Source of the DNA: an uncultured Bacteroidales bacterium
Lineage (GTDB): Bacteria > Bacteroidota > Bacteroidia > Bacteroidales > F082
Reading direction: 5' to 3'
Assembly (NCBI GenBank): GCA_947303625.1
Contig: CAMYYV010000007.1
Location: 1-49,762, forward strand
DNA length: 49,762 nt
This document shows, in pieces, positions 26,237 to 37,200 of this stretch. The stretch's first letter is position 1, and each line of letters starts with the position of its first letter. Both the position numbers and the translations under genes were made by a program. Below the pieces are notes generated by a model, which saw only the letters and a program-made list of their open reading frames with translations, had not been told where the DNA came from and made no database searches.

Positions 26237-27007
26237 TCACCGCTTCTCAAAATGCTGGTAGTCCTTCGAGTTGCGCCAGTCGCCACCCCATCTGAAGCCA
26301 TAGGAGGAAAAGGTCTTCTTGCAATAGTCATCCTTGTCGATCTTATGTTCGAAATTCTTCGTCCTGTCCACATAATCCTTCGCTGTCGCTGGACGAACGC
26401 GTTCTCCCCTGACAAAAGGATTTTGCAAGGGGTTGACATCCACAGCCATGCCGAAAGCGTGGCGCGAGAGCCTGCTGGTGCCTGGCACCGTGCGATAGTT
26501 GAAGCACGAGGTGTTGTTGGCTTGCATCGAAGCCTCGTCGGAGGCATCGAAATCGTCCACCAACCGAATACTATTGATGGGATAGGATTCAGCAAACAAA
26601 TCCCTGAAAACACAGAGCAGGTCATGGGCGATAGCTCGGTTGCACACCAACTCTCCCCGTTGGATGTGACCTTCAAAATCGTAGTGGTAAACAGTGAGAT
26701 AGCGAAGCTCGTCATAACCGATGCGGGCCTCATCCTTCATCGACTTGCCCTGCATCCTCGCCTTCACCGTCTCAGGCACTGACTGCGAGAAAAAGACATA
26801 CTCCTTAAATTGCACCGTATCGATGTTTTCGCCCTCTATCCCATCGACGGATACCGTCAGAGATGGGTCAACCTGTTCTTCCACGACGGTTTCGCCCGAG
26901 GACCGCTCCTCTTTTTCTGTCGCTTTGTTTTCAGCTTGGTTGACGCACGAAGCCATCATGCCCAAAACAAGTGCGAAACACAAGGGTAAAAAGAGGGTCT
27001 TCAACAT
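26237..27007 (-). CDS. M15-family D-Ala-D-Ala carboxypeptidase-like lipoprotein
   Basis: Lipoprotein signal, SRHAFGMAVDVNP, GFRWGGDWRNSKDYQHFE. Confidence 0.88.
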   Translation of the reverse strand: MLKTLFLPLCFALVLGMMASCVNQAENKATEKEERSSGETVVEEQVDPSLTVSVDGIEGENIDTVQFKEYVFFSQSVPETVKARMQGKSMKDEARIGYDELRYLTVYHYDFEGHIQRGELVCNRAIAHDLLCVFRDLFAESYPINSIRLVDDFDASDEASMQANNTSCFNYRTVPGTSRLSRHAFGMAVDVNPLQNPFVRGERVRPATAKDYVDRTKNFEHKIDKDDYCKKTFSSYGFRWGGDWRNSKDYQHFEKR

Positions 27008-27080
27008 AAATCTTTGATTTTTAGGCCGCAAAAATACGAAGTTTTGCCTTACTCTGTGTCGCCGAAACTGAAGTTTTCCC

Positions 27081-27088
27081 TATCTTTG
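27081..27088 (+). promoter_or_regulatory. Bacteroidota-type -7 box TATCTTTG
   Basis: TAnnTTTG just upstream of 27102 CDS. Confidence 0.6.
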
Positions 27089-27101
27089 CGCCATATTAAG
27101 A

Positions 27102-28313
27102 ATGACTATGCCACAAAACCCACTCTATCCCGTCATACGCCTCTACCCGGGTAAGGACGACGCCCTGCGACGTTTCCACCCTTGGGTGTTCTCAGGCGCC
27201 ATCCATGATGCCGCCGAAGGCCTTCAGGCTGGCGACACGGTCACCGTCACCGACTACGACGGCAACATCCTTGGCACAGGCTTTTGCGAGTCGGAGAGCA
27301 TCGCTGTGAAGATGCTCTGCTTCGACAACCGCAAAATCGACGAATGGTTTTTCTTAGACCGCCTCAACCAAGCCTACGAAGTCAGAAAAACCATGGGTCT
27401 CACCCTTAACGCCCACACCAACTGTTTCCGTCTCGTCCACTCGGAGGGTGACGGCTTGGCAGGCCTCATCGTCGATGTATACGGCCACACCGCCGTGGTG
27501 CAGGCCCAAACAGAGGGCATGGCGCTTCACCTCAAGGAGATTGTCCGCGCCCTCAAGCTCATGCCCGACCTCGGGCTGCAAGCCATCTACAACAAGAGCG
27601 CCGACGCCATGCAACGCATGGGCAAGGAAGATGCCATCACCGAAGACGGCTATCTCTTCGGCAGCCAATTAGATGAAGTAATCTTGGAAAACGACAGCCG
27701 CTTCCTGCCCAACTGGGAGGAAGGCCAGAAGACGGGCTTCTTCTTAGACCAGCGCGAAAACCGCGAGCTGGTGCGCCGCTTCGCGCAGGGCAAGACCGTC
27801 CTCAATGCCTTCGGCTACACAGGCGGCTTTTCCGTGACGGCACTCAAGGGAGGTGCTCGACGGGCCGTCACCGTCGACGCATCGAAGAAAGCCATGACCA
27901 TGGCTGAGGCCAATATCGAGCTCAACGGCTATTCAAAGGAAGAAAACCCTTGCCGTGTAGCCGACATGAAGGAATACATCACCGAGATGCGCGAGGGCGC
28001 CTTCGATCTCATCATCCTCGACCCTCCAGCCTTCGCCAAGCGGCACCAGGACCGTCACCGCGGATTGGGTGGATACAAATATCTCAACGCCGAGGCCATC
28101 AAACGCATTGCCAAGGGTGGTATGCTGTTCACCTTCAGCTGCTCGCAAGCCGTCGACAAGGCTACTTTCCAAGGCATCGTCACCGCCGCCGCCATCGAAG
28201 CCAAACGTAACGTGAGGATCGTCGAACAGCTATCGCAGCCTGCCGACCATCCCATCAACATCTTCCATCCCGAGGGGGCGTATTTAAAAGGATTAATGCT
28301 TATTGTGGAATAA
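27102..28313 (+). CDS. Class I SAM-dependent rRNA methyltransferase, RlmI-like
   Basis: PUA-like N-terminus, GFFLDQRENR, NAFGYTGGFSVTALKGGA, ILDPPAFAK. Confidence 0.92.
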   Translation: MTMPQNPLYPVIRLYPGKDDALRRFHPWVFSGAIHDAAEGLQAGDTVTVTDYDGNILGTGFCESESIAVKMLCFDNRKIDEWFFLDRLNQAYEVRKTMGLTLNAHTNCFRLVHSEGDGLAGLIVDVYGHTAVVQAQTEGMALHLKEIVRALKLMPDLGLQAIYNKSADAMQRMGKEDAITEDGYLFGSQLDEVILENDSRFLPNWEEGQKTGFFLDQRENRELVRRFAQGKTVLNAFGYTGGFSVTALKGGARRAVTVDASKKAMTMAEANIELNGYSKEENPCRVADMKEYITEMREGAFDLIILDPPAFAKRHQDRHRGLGGYKYLNAEAIKRIAKGGMLFTFSCSQAVDKATFQGIVTAAAIEAKRNVRIVEQLSQPADHPINIFHPEGAYLKGLMLIVE

Positions 28314-28315
28314 AA

Positions 28316-28398
28316 AATGCGGAATGATGAATAATGAATGCGGAATGAGCCTACCCAAAGGCAATCATTCCGCATTCCTAATTTTTAATTCCGCATTG
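28316..28398. repeat. Palindromic element with arms of 7-bp AATnnnn units
   Basis: Left arm AATGCGG AATGATG AATAATG AATGCGG AATGAGC; inverted right arm AATGCGG AATTAAA AATTAGG AATGCGG; 13-bp perfect inner stem 28336-28348/28365-28377. Confidence 0.9.
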
Positions 28399-28402
28399 CT
28401 AG

Positions 28403-28999
28403 TTATCTGCCACCCAAGAGAGCACCCGGCTTATGCGGACGCTTCATCGCCTGTCTACCCGCCGACTTTGATGTCGTCTTGCTGAGACGTTTCAGATAGG
28501 CTTTCTCCATGTAGTCGACATTGTATTCGTTTTCATAGATGAACGAGTCGCCGTCCCAACCGGAAATCTTCATCATGAACGTGCGTGAATAGACGTAAGG
28601 ATAAGAATACTTCATGTTCATGTAAAGCGTCGATTCTTCTTCGACATAAGAATAGGTGAAAGTGGTCACCAAGGTCGTGTCGGGGTTGTAGATATACGAC
28701 TCATACTCCTGCGTCTCGCTGTTCCAGTCAGTCCAGACGGTATCGACGTCACTGTCTAACATCTCGCCCGTTTTGTCTTCCCTGAAAATCAGCTTGATGC
28801 AGTTGTCGGGATCGTCCAAATCGTAGTCAACATATTGCATCGAGGCCGCAATCGGGTTGCCCGCATAGTCGATGTTGTAGTATTCAATTCGCTCGACACC
28901 CCAGGTACCGACAAAGGATTTGTAATCGATTTTGTTGTTGCATGAGGCAAACAACAAGGCCGTCAAGGCCAAAGTCATAATAAAAGTCAGTTTTTTCAT
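28403..28999 (-). CDS. Hypothetical lipoprotein
   Basis: Lipoprotein signal MKKLTFIMTLALTALLFASCNNK. Confidence 0.75.
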   Translation of the reverse strand: MKKLTFIMTLALTALLFASCNNKIDYKSFVGTWGVERIEYYNIDYAGNPIAASMQYVDYDLDDPDNCIKLIFREDKTGEMLDSDVDTVWTDWNSETQEYESYIYNPDTTLVTTFTYSYVEEESTLYMNMKYSYPYVYSRTFMMKISGWDGDSFIYENEYNVDYMEKAYLKRLSKTTSKSAGRQAMKRPHKPGALLGGR

Positions 29000-29016
29000 C
29001 TTTTTATATTTTACTG

Positions 29017-29517
29017 TTAATCAATTCGTTTCAAGAAAAATTTCTCAAAAAAAGGAATGGTCTCGGAGACATGATTGGTCCACGAGGCCACCAAGATAGT
29101 GTCGTTCAGTGTTTCCACGTCGAAAGCGGCGGTTTTCTCGTTGTGAAGCAGCGAGCCATAGATACCTAACAGCCATGAGCTGCTTTCGATACGGATGCGC
29201 TGCTCAACAGAGTCGTAGACATAGTCGCATTTGAACTCCTTGATATAGGCAGGGCTGTTGTTGAGTTTCAGCAAGCCCTTACCTGTGGCGTAGAAGAACA
29301 CCTCATAGTCTATGGTGTCTGCGTGGGGATCATAGCAAATTGTGTCCCAACGGTCGACACCGGCAGCGGTATCCACGCGATGGCTGACATATTGCTCACA
29401 AGCCCAATGTCCCACGACGGGTGTATCAAACAACAATTCATCTTCTTTGTGACACGAAGCCAGCATCACAAGGGCCACCAAGGCCATGAATCCTATTTGA
29501 ATCAGCTTTTTCATCAT
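29017..29517 (-). CDS. Hypothetical lipoprotein
   Basis: Lipoprotein signal ...VMLASCHKED; CAAAAATA box at 29529-29536. Confidence 0.75.
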   Translation of the reverse strand: MMKKLIQIGFMALVALVMLASCHKEDELLFDTPVVGHWACEQYVSHRVDTAAGVDRWDTICYDPHADTIDYEVFFYATGKGLLKLNNSPAYIKEFKCDYVYDSVEQRIRIESSSWLLGIYGSLLHNEKTAAFDVETLNDTILVASWTNHVSETIPFFEKFFLKRID

Positions 29518-29646
29518 TAAATACGTTGCAAAAATAGGAAAACTATTGTTTCGGCGATAAAAAGTGAGCCAAATCTTCGATTCGACGGAGTCAATAACTC
29601 AAATATCGCGCCAAAATTTCTATTTTTGCTGCACAAAAACACCGCT

Positions 29647-30948
29647 ATGCGTCCCAAAAACTACCTATTAATATTATTATTGCTCGCGCTGACCGTCTTT
29701 TCCGCTAACGCACAAGACGTGCTCACCGTGATGCAGTACAACTTGTTGGAATACGGCAATTATCAAAGCGGCTTTGCCGACTGTTATGAGACCAACAACA
29801 ACACCCAACGCAAAGACGAATGCATTCGCACCCTGTTGGATTATGTGAAGCCCGACATCTTCACCGTATGCGAGTTTGGCGCCACACAAGCCCTGCTCAA
29901 CGACTTCGTGCGACACAACCTCAACATCAACGGGGCCAACTACTGGAAGACCGACAACATCATCAACTACGCGGGCAGCAACATCATCAACCACATCTTT
30001 TACGACTCCCGCAAGATGGAACTCAAGAAACACGTGGCACTGCGCACCAACCCACGCGACACAGACATCTACGAACTCTACCTGAAGACGCCCAACCTGG
30101 CCGCCGGCGACACTGTCAAACTCATTTGCATCGTGGCCCATCCCAAGGCGGGACAAGGCTACGAGGCCGCGCGCCGCGCCCAAATGCAAATCGCCATGGA
30201 CTATATAAACCAATATTACCCCAAAGATAACGTGTTGATTATGGGCGACTTCAACATGTATAGTGCCAGCGAGAGCGGCTACAAACTGCTCACCCAGACC
30301 TACAGCAACCCTGAGATTTGTTTTATGGACCCCTTAGCATACATTGGTGGCGTGGGCGAATGGAGCAACAACAACTCTTTTACCGCCTTCCACACACAAT
30401 CGACCCGCTCCTATTCCGAGGAATGTTTCTCGGGCGGCGGGTTGGACGACCGCTTCGACTTCATCCTAATGGCCGACGAAATCGCCTTCAGCTACAACCA
30501 CATGCGCTATGTGCAAGGCTCCTATAAGGCCATCGGCAACGACGGGCACCATTTCAATATGAGTATCAACCAAAGCAACACGTCGGTGCCTGCCGACGTC
30601 GCCGAAGCCCTCTTTGACGGCTCCGACCACCTCCCCGTGACGATGAAGATTGCGGTGGATGTACATCTCGGTGTCGACGACACCGAGGCTGAGAGCCTGC
30701 AAGCCTCTGTTGCACCCAATCCGGCTTCCGACAAAACCGTGGTACACTTTTTCAACCCCACGCAGGGACAAGTGGAATTCGGTTTGTATTCGCTGCAAGG
30801 GCAATTGATGGCCAAGGAATCCAACCATTTCGATAACGGCTCACAACAACACGAATTATCGTTGGAAGGACTGACGAAGGGATTTTATTTGCTGCAAATG
30901 AAGCATGATAATGGCTGGCATCAAACGGTAAAAGTTGTTATTAAGTAA
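29647..30948 (+). CDS. Secreted endonuclease/exonuclease/phosphatase-family protein with T9SS sorting domain
   Basis: Signal peptide, NVLIMGDFNMYS, GSDHLPVTM, C-terminal VAPNPASDKTVVHF...KGFYLLQMKHDNG; start ATG 29647. Confidence 0.87.
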   Translation: MRPKNYLLILLLLALTVFSANAQDVLTVMQYNLLEYGNYQSGFADCYETNNNTQRKDECIRTLLDYVKPDIFTVCEFGATQALLNDFVRHNLNINGANYWKTDNIINYAGSNIINHIFYDSRKMELKKHVALRTNPRDTDIYELYLKTPNLAAGDTVKLICIVAHPKAGQGYEAARRAQMQIAMDYINQYYPKDNVLIMGDFNMYSASESGYKLLTQTYSNPEICFMDPLAYIGGVGEWSNNNSFTAFHTQSTRSYSEECFSGGGLDDRFDFILMADEIAFSYNHMRYVQGSYKAIGNDGHHFNMSINQSNTSVPADVAEALFDGSDHLPVTMKIAVDVHLGVDDTEAESLQASVAPNPASDKTVVHFFNPTQGQVEFGLYSLQGQLMAKESNHFDNGSQQHELSLEGLTKGFYLLQMKHDNGWHQTVKVVIK

Positions 30949-30953
30949 AAACA

Positions 30954-31023
30954 GGCCTCAACAGGTATGTCATCCCTACGGGGGCTGGTGGGCAAAGGCA
31001 TGGGATCTATAGCTGTTGAGGCC
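30954..31023. repeat. Hairpin element copy 1 (ggcctcaacag/ctgttgaggcc outer stem)
   Basis: Core tgtcatccctacg...ggcatgggatctat. Confidence 0.85.
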
Positions 31024-31081
31024 GTCATTATAAGACTTTTACCTCTTATTAACCGCTTTCCAAAGATTCTTATCCTACAAT

Positions 31082-31142
31082 CCCGCTGCCCATAGATTCC
31101 ATGCCTACACACTACCTCTGCAGGAATGACATGAGCAGCGGG
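31082..31142. repeat. Hairpin element copy 2, inverted (cccgctgc/gcagcggg outer stem)
   Basis: Core on minus strand tgtcattcctgc...ggcatggaatctat. Confidence 0.8.
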
Positions 31143-31171
31143 GCTTTGACATGGGAGACTGGTATTTTCAG

Positions 31172-31237
31172 GCTTTAGAAAGCATGTCATCCCTACGCTG
31201 AACCGAGCGGTGGCATGGGATCTATGCTTCCTAAAGC
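31172..31237. repeat. Hairpin element copy 3 (gctttagaaagca/tgcttcctaaagc outer stem)
   Basis: Core tgtcatccctacg...ggcatgggatctat. Confidence 0.85.
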
Positions 31238-31243
31238 TATTTT

Positions 31244-34200
31244 TTACTCTCCTACAACAATCCTCATTCCATCCGAATACGCACTAAACTCCGGCGCATA
31301 CTGGCACTGGATCAAGGCGTAGCCATTGTTGAGGTGGCCTTCCTTGGTGACGAACATGCTGTACTCCAGCTGGTGCGTGCCCTTGGGCAGGAACTCGATG
31401 AAGAACTCCATGTCGGTGTCGGTGTTGCTCTGGTAGTAGCTCATGCGGTCGTTGTACTCGTAGCGCGAGATTTGCTCTATCGGTTCGAAGCCTGCTGCGC
31501 GGAGGTCTTTTACGAAGACATAGCTCATATCCTGCTGGCTGGTGAAGGTGATCTTCACGGTTATTTTATCTCCTACTTTTAAGGTCGGCCCTTCGACAAA
31601 CTCAGGGACCTTAGATCCTACAGGAACCAAAACCTTGCCCTTGTCGGTCACCGTCTCCACAAACAGCTCACGCTTGATGGTGAAGCCTGATTCATCACTC
31701 TTCACTTCGTCAATCGGGACGAAATACTGGCGGAATAGGCCACCCCATACCAAGTGCGGGGTCGGGTTGTTGACGGTGAGCTGTCGCATCTCCTGCGTCA
31801 CCTCGTTGGCGTTCCAACGGCGCTGGATGAAACCCGTGCCAGCCACTCCACCTTCTGTACTAATAGGCGTGTTGCCGAAGCGCAGGGTGACTTCCTTGCC
31901 TTCCTCGAACCAGTCGCTACCGCGCATCAACAGAGCATAGATGGCGTCGGCAGTGGAAGCCGAATTCTCCCAACTGTTGGTCTGCTTTTGGGTGAGCAGC
32001 CACACACGCAACTCATCAAGCATCTCTTGATTCTGGTCGATTTCAGCAAAGGCCGCCATGATGTTGGCATGGGTGGCAATGTGCGACTCGAACGAGAAGT
32101 ACTTCTTCGGCCAATACATACCGATTTGTTCGTTCTTCTGGGCACATTCCTTGAAGCTCTGAATCATCAGTTTGGCGGTCTTCTCGTTGCCGTTACGGTA
32201 GAGCACCAAGGCACCTTTCGAGCGTTGGTTGAAGTTGAATGAGGTCCACTCCTTATCGAAGCTCTTGAGGTAGTAGTCTTTCGCCTTGGCGAAATCCTTG
32301 TCGGAGTTCTGCACGTCGAAGAAACTCAAAGCATAGAGCTCGGCCAAGGTGTTGGAGCCGATGGGCCAGTCCTTGCCTTTGCTGTGCTTCTTCATGTAGC
32401 GGTAGGTCTCGGCCACATCGTATTCGAGATAACGTACGGCCTTGTCGCAGATGCGGTGGGCCGTGTTTTGGTCGGCCCTGCTCAACGAACTCAAGGCACC
32501 CATCTTCTGCAGTTTACCCATGCCGCTGAGGATGTAGGTGGTGATGTAGGCACTCTCAGGCATGCCGTCCATCCAAGGCCAGCCTCCATTGTATTTCTGC
32601 TTCTGTTCAATGAGATTCAGGGCGTTGGTCTGCTGACTGCGGAGCGTGTTCACCTCGAAGAGCGTGGCGATGCGGCTACGCTGTTCGGTCTCGCTCTTGG
32701 CCTCCAGCACCCAGGGCGTCTCTTGCAGCATGATGGCCTTCAAGTCTTGGTCTTTCTCGAGTTGCGAGAGCAAGGCATCGGGCGTCTCGATCTGCCACTT
32801 CTTGATGTAGTTCAAGAGGTTCGGAATGTGGTCGGCGATGTAGGACGACAGCGTGTTGGCGTAGAACACGTAGAAAGCTGTCTCGGCGCGGTCGGTCTTA
32901 ACGTTGGCCAGGTAAGGCAGGGCCTGCACGGCATACCATACGGGGTTGGTGCTGAAGTTAAGTGTCAGGCTGTAGTCGCGCTCGTGGCTGTCGGGGTTGG
33001 CGATAGCCTCGAAGTCGAAGACCTGTTCGGTCTCAGCTTTCACGGTGATGGGCAGGGTCTGTGTCATGAATATCTCGCTGCTCAGCACGGGAAGTAGGTG
33101 CTGCTCAGCGTCGCTGAACTGCCCCGCGTAGGCCGTGAAACGGAAGGCCAAGAGGCTGAGGTCGTATTGTCCCGCCACCTTCCAGCGCACTTCCTTGCTG
33201 CGACCAGGTTGGATGGTCTCCATCGAAATAGTAGAGGTCCCTGAGCCTGTCGAAGGGCCGGTCTCAACAATCATGTCAATCGGCTGCATCGAGCCTGCAT
33301 CGAAGATTTCAAGTTTCGCCTTGGGCGTGACAGGCTCGTCACCCGTGTTGATGACGTTGGCCACGAACCACAATGTGTCGTTGTCGTACATGTAGCGCGG
33401 CATGTCGGCCATGATCATCATAGGCTTGGAAGAGGTGAAGGTGTAGTCCTTGCGGCCCGTCTTGCGGTCCTTGGTGTAGGCCAGCAACATCAGACGCCAA
33501 CGCGTGAGGGCGTCGGGCATGGTAAAGCTGAAGGTAGCACTGCCATCCTTGTTGGTGCGCAACTGCGGGAAGAAGAATGCCGTCTCGTTGAAGTTCTCAC
33601 GGAGGGCAGGTTCGGCTTTTTCGCCTTTGCCACCCGAAGAATTGGGAGTTTCCTGTTTTGCTATTTCTTCCATATCCTCCTCTACCTCAGCCGATTCAAC
33701 ATAGGCATTGACCATCTCGTACTTTTGCACTACACTTCCTGCCATGGGCGCGTCTAATTCCTCCAGTACCATCTCGTCGTACACCGCTCTTCCTAAACCA
33801 CCGGCACGGCTTTTATTATAACGGTAGACACGGATGTAATCGAAGAACGGCGCATCGGAAGGCAGACTGAAGTTGAACAATTCCGCAAAATAGTAGTATT
33901 CCAAGCCTGTGTAAGAAGAGGTGAAGCCGTGGGCATCGGTACCGAAGCTGCGGCTGCTGACACTTGAAGGCGACATGCTGAACCACCAATAATGGCTCGT
34001 GAATTCGTCCAATGAGGCATCGTACATCCCTGCCAGCAAACCGGCTTCCAAAGGCTTGTCCTTGAAGTCGCGGACGGTCACCTCCCAAGTCTCCTCGGCG
34101 CCAGGACTAAGCTTATCACGCATCGTGGCCAGTTTTACATCCAAATCATAGTTGTCGAAGGGCACAGAGACCCCTATATGACCCGTGTTGAAGCTACTTT

Positions 34201-37200
34201 CCTTCACGAAGGCATAACGCCAGCAGAGTCCGCCACGGTCTTGCTCCGTCACCTTATAAGAAAGAGTCTGCACGCCGTTGCTGATGCTGATTTTCTTGTC
34301 CAAGCGAATCTCGTCGCCATGGAGCAGCTGCACCCAAATGTCGACATCTTTGGCCGCACTGCCGATGCTGAGTTGAATCTCGTCGCCGGGATGTGCCGTC
34401 GACTTGTCCTGATGCGCCCATTCCATCGTGGTGTAGGGAAGTTTTTTGGAGTCCTTCTCAAAGACAGTGAACTGCTGAGAAATCTTGGCCAAGGTGTCGT
34501 CAAGGCTTGTGAGCTCCACGACATATTTTCCGGGTGCCAAAGCCTTGCCTTCATAAAGCTTGGCCTTGTCGTCCACCATGATTTCAGATTCAAAGACCAA
34601 GGTCCCTAAGCCTGTCGAAGGGCCGGCTTGCTTATCATAGAAACTATATGCAGGGAACAACCTCTCCAGTTCAGCATCGCTCAGCAGCTGCCTGTCCAGT
34701 TTATCTGAACGTCCCATCGCCTCAAAATAATTGATTTTGGCGACATCCTCATAGCGATAAATCTTGCGCGCGATGCGGCTCTTGGCAGGCTGCCAGCTGA
34801 GGTTGCTCACATTGATCTGATACTTACCGATGTCGGATTTCTCTACCACGGCAGGCAGGTCTGTGCTGATGGCTATTTCGTTGTAGCCCGCGCGGATGCT
34901 ATAGGTGTCGGCATGGGTCTCGCCCTGTTTGCTTGTGGCTGTCACCTCGATTTCGTAAGTGAACACAGGCTGTTTCTCAGGTGCAATGCTCAGCGAAGGC
35001 TTGAGGTTGAAGGTGACGGCAAACTTACCGTCGGCGTCGGTACGAGCCTTGCCGTAGGTGATCTGCTCGTCTTCGACAGTCGGGTACCACCACCACCAGC
35101 AACGCCAAGGGAAGGAGGTCTTGCGGATGACCCGGTAGCTGTATTCCACATCGTCCAAGCCGAAGCCGGCATAGGCCTTCACATCGCCACGCACCGTCAC
35201 TTCCTGGTTGAGTTTGTATTGCTCTTTCGGGCGCTCGAAGCTCACCTCGAAGGTCGGGCGCTTGTATTCTTCTACGCGAATGCTGGCACTGCCTTCTTTG
35301 GCATTGAGGCGGAACACACCGTTCAACCGGTCGGTGGGGATGACAAATGAGCCGCTGAACGTGCCGTATTCGTCGGTGGTGAAGTCGGCCCTGGTAATCT
35401 CCTGCCAATTGGTATCGCGGAACGAAACATATTCTGAATAGCCGTTGACGAGGCTCACCTCACCACCCTGGCTACGCGTCACGATGCCCTGGAAGTAGAC
35501 GGTTTGGCCGGGACGGTAGATGGCGCGGTCAGTGTAGAGCCTCGTGGTGTAGTCTTCCCTGGTGGTCTGGTAACGTTCACTGAGACGGAAATTGTTGTCC
35601 GACAGCAGGATGTCATCGCCCTTACGCAGGTTGATGCTGAAGGAGTTGTCGCTCGTTTTTTTCACTTCAGCTTTGCCATTGCGGTCGGTTTTCGGAGTGT
35701 CAACGATGATGGTCTTGTACTCACGGGCTTTATAGTCCCACTCGCGACGGTAGAGTTCCACGGTGACGCCTTCCACGGTTTTCCCCGTTTTGCGGTCCAC
35801 AGTCACTACGGTCATCTCATTGTCCTTTTGGTCGGTGATGAAGCCAAGGCTCGACACCTGGAAGGAAAGCACAAGGGTCTTGTCTTCATTGCTGATGCCT
35901 TTTTGTGTGGTGGCGGTCAGGAAGTAGATGCCGCGCTCCAAAGAGGGAAGAGCTATCAAAGTGCTGTGCTGGCGGTAGTCAGTCTCGGTAACCAAACTGA
36001 GCTCCTGTTCCGCAATAGCTTTTTTCTTGTTCAGTGCCTTGAGTCTGTCTTCACTGTCCATCTCTTTCAGTTTCTGCAGCTCGTTTTCGCTCACCTTGAC
36101 AATCCTATAATAGGGTGCGGTGGTGTTGCGGTATTCCAACACGGCAGGGATAGCTTCGTTAGGCAGCTGCACTGAATTAAGGGAGATGTGGATTTGTGGC
36201 TCTTCGATGCGTTTGACGAGATTTTGGCAGCTCTTCGCGCCCTTCGATTTCGGGAACTTGGCAATGGACTGCTCGCACATCGCCTTGGCTTTTTTGTAGT
36301 TGTCGAAATAGGCGCTATTACCGCTGTTGCTTTCCTGCTGATCGATCAGGTTGCGTGCCACCAGTGCGGTAATCTCGGCCGAAAGCGGGTTGTCGTTGTG
36401 CTGTTCCTTCAAGCTTTCCATTGCGGCTTGGTATTGCGCGTCCTTATCCAAGATGGAGTTGACAAATCCAAAACGCTTGAAGTCGTTGTAAATCAGCACA
36501 TCCTCATTGTCTTTTTTGAGGTTGTAGGCAATCAGTTCTTGGTAGATTTTGAGACATAGGGTGAGTGGATTGTCGGCCTCGCCCAAGTCGGCTTTCACGA
36601 AGTCCTTGGCGGGCAGCCACCACGCATCGGTCTCGCCTTCCACATCGTCGGCATTAGCTTGTTCCTTATAGTAATTTGCCACGCGGTGAAACATGAACTC
36701 AAACAGCGATGCCTCGTATTCGAGATATTCCGAATGGTTATCATTGTTTTCATAGAGTTCCATGAAATCCAACGTCTTTGCCTCTTTCAACGCCTCGACG
36801 GGTTTCAGCGCCTCGGCATAATGCTCGTTGATGCGGATGCGGAAACTCTCCTTGTCCCAATATTTCATCTCCACTTTCGATAGGTCGCCGTCGATAGCCA
36901 GGTTGTCGTTGATGGTCCACTCGTTGTTGTCGAGGTATTCGGCATAAGCGCGTGCGATTTCCTCATGCAACAAGGCATCGTGCACAGCGTCGAGTTGTCC
37001 GACTTTGCTCTCGATATACTGGATAAAGGCCTGTTCGGGGTCTTCCTCTACGGTAAATTCATAGATTTTCTGCCTGAAGAGCCAAGTCTTCAGCAGTTGG
37101 GTCTGGTTTTTGTCCTTCGAGGCCTTCGCCTCGATGGCATTAAGCTCTTTCTCTGCCGACTCTGGCAGGTCTTTTTCGAGGTTCTCCTTTACTTTTTTCC

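Noticed and set aside
24773-26782. 669-aa plus-strand ORF antisense to ade, the 25664 hypothetical and part of the M15 gene
   Set aside because: Spans two intergenic gaps and three well-supported minus-strand genes; translation is His/Val/Arg-rich without recognisable domains, typical of a GC-rich shadow ORF.
28316-28398. CRISPR-like array
   Set aside because: Units are 7 bp without spacers, arranged as inverted arms; no cas genes in the window.
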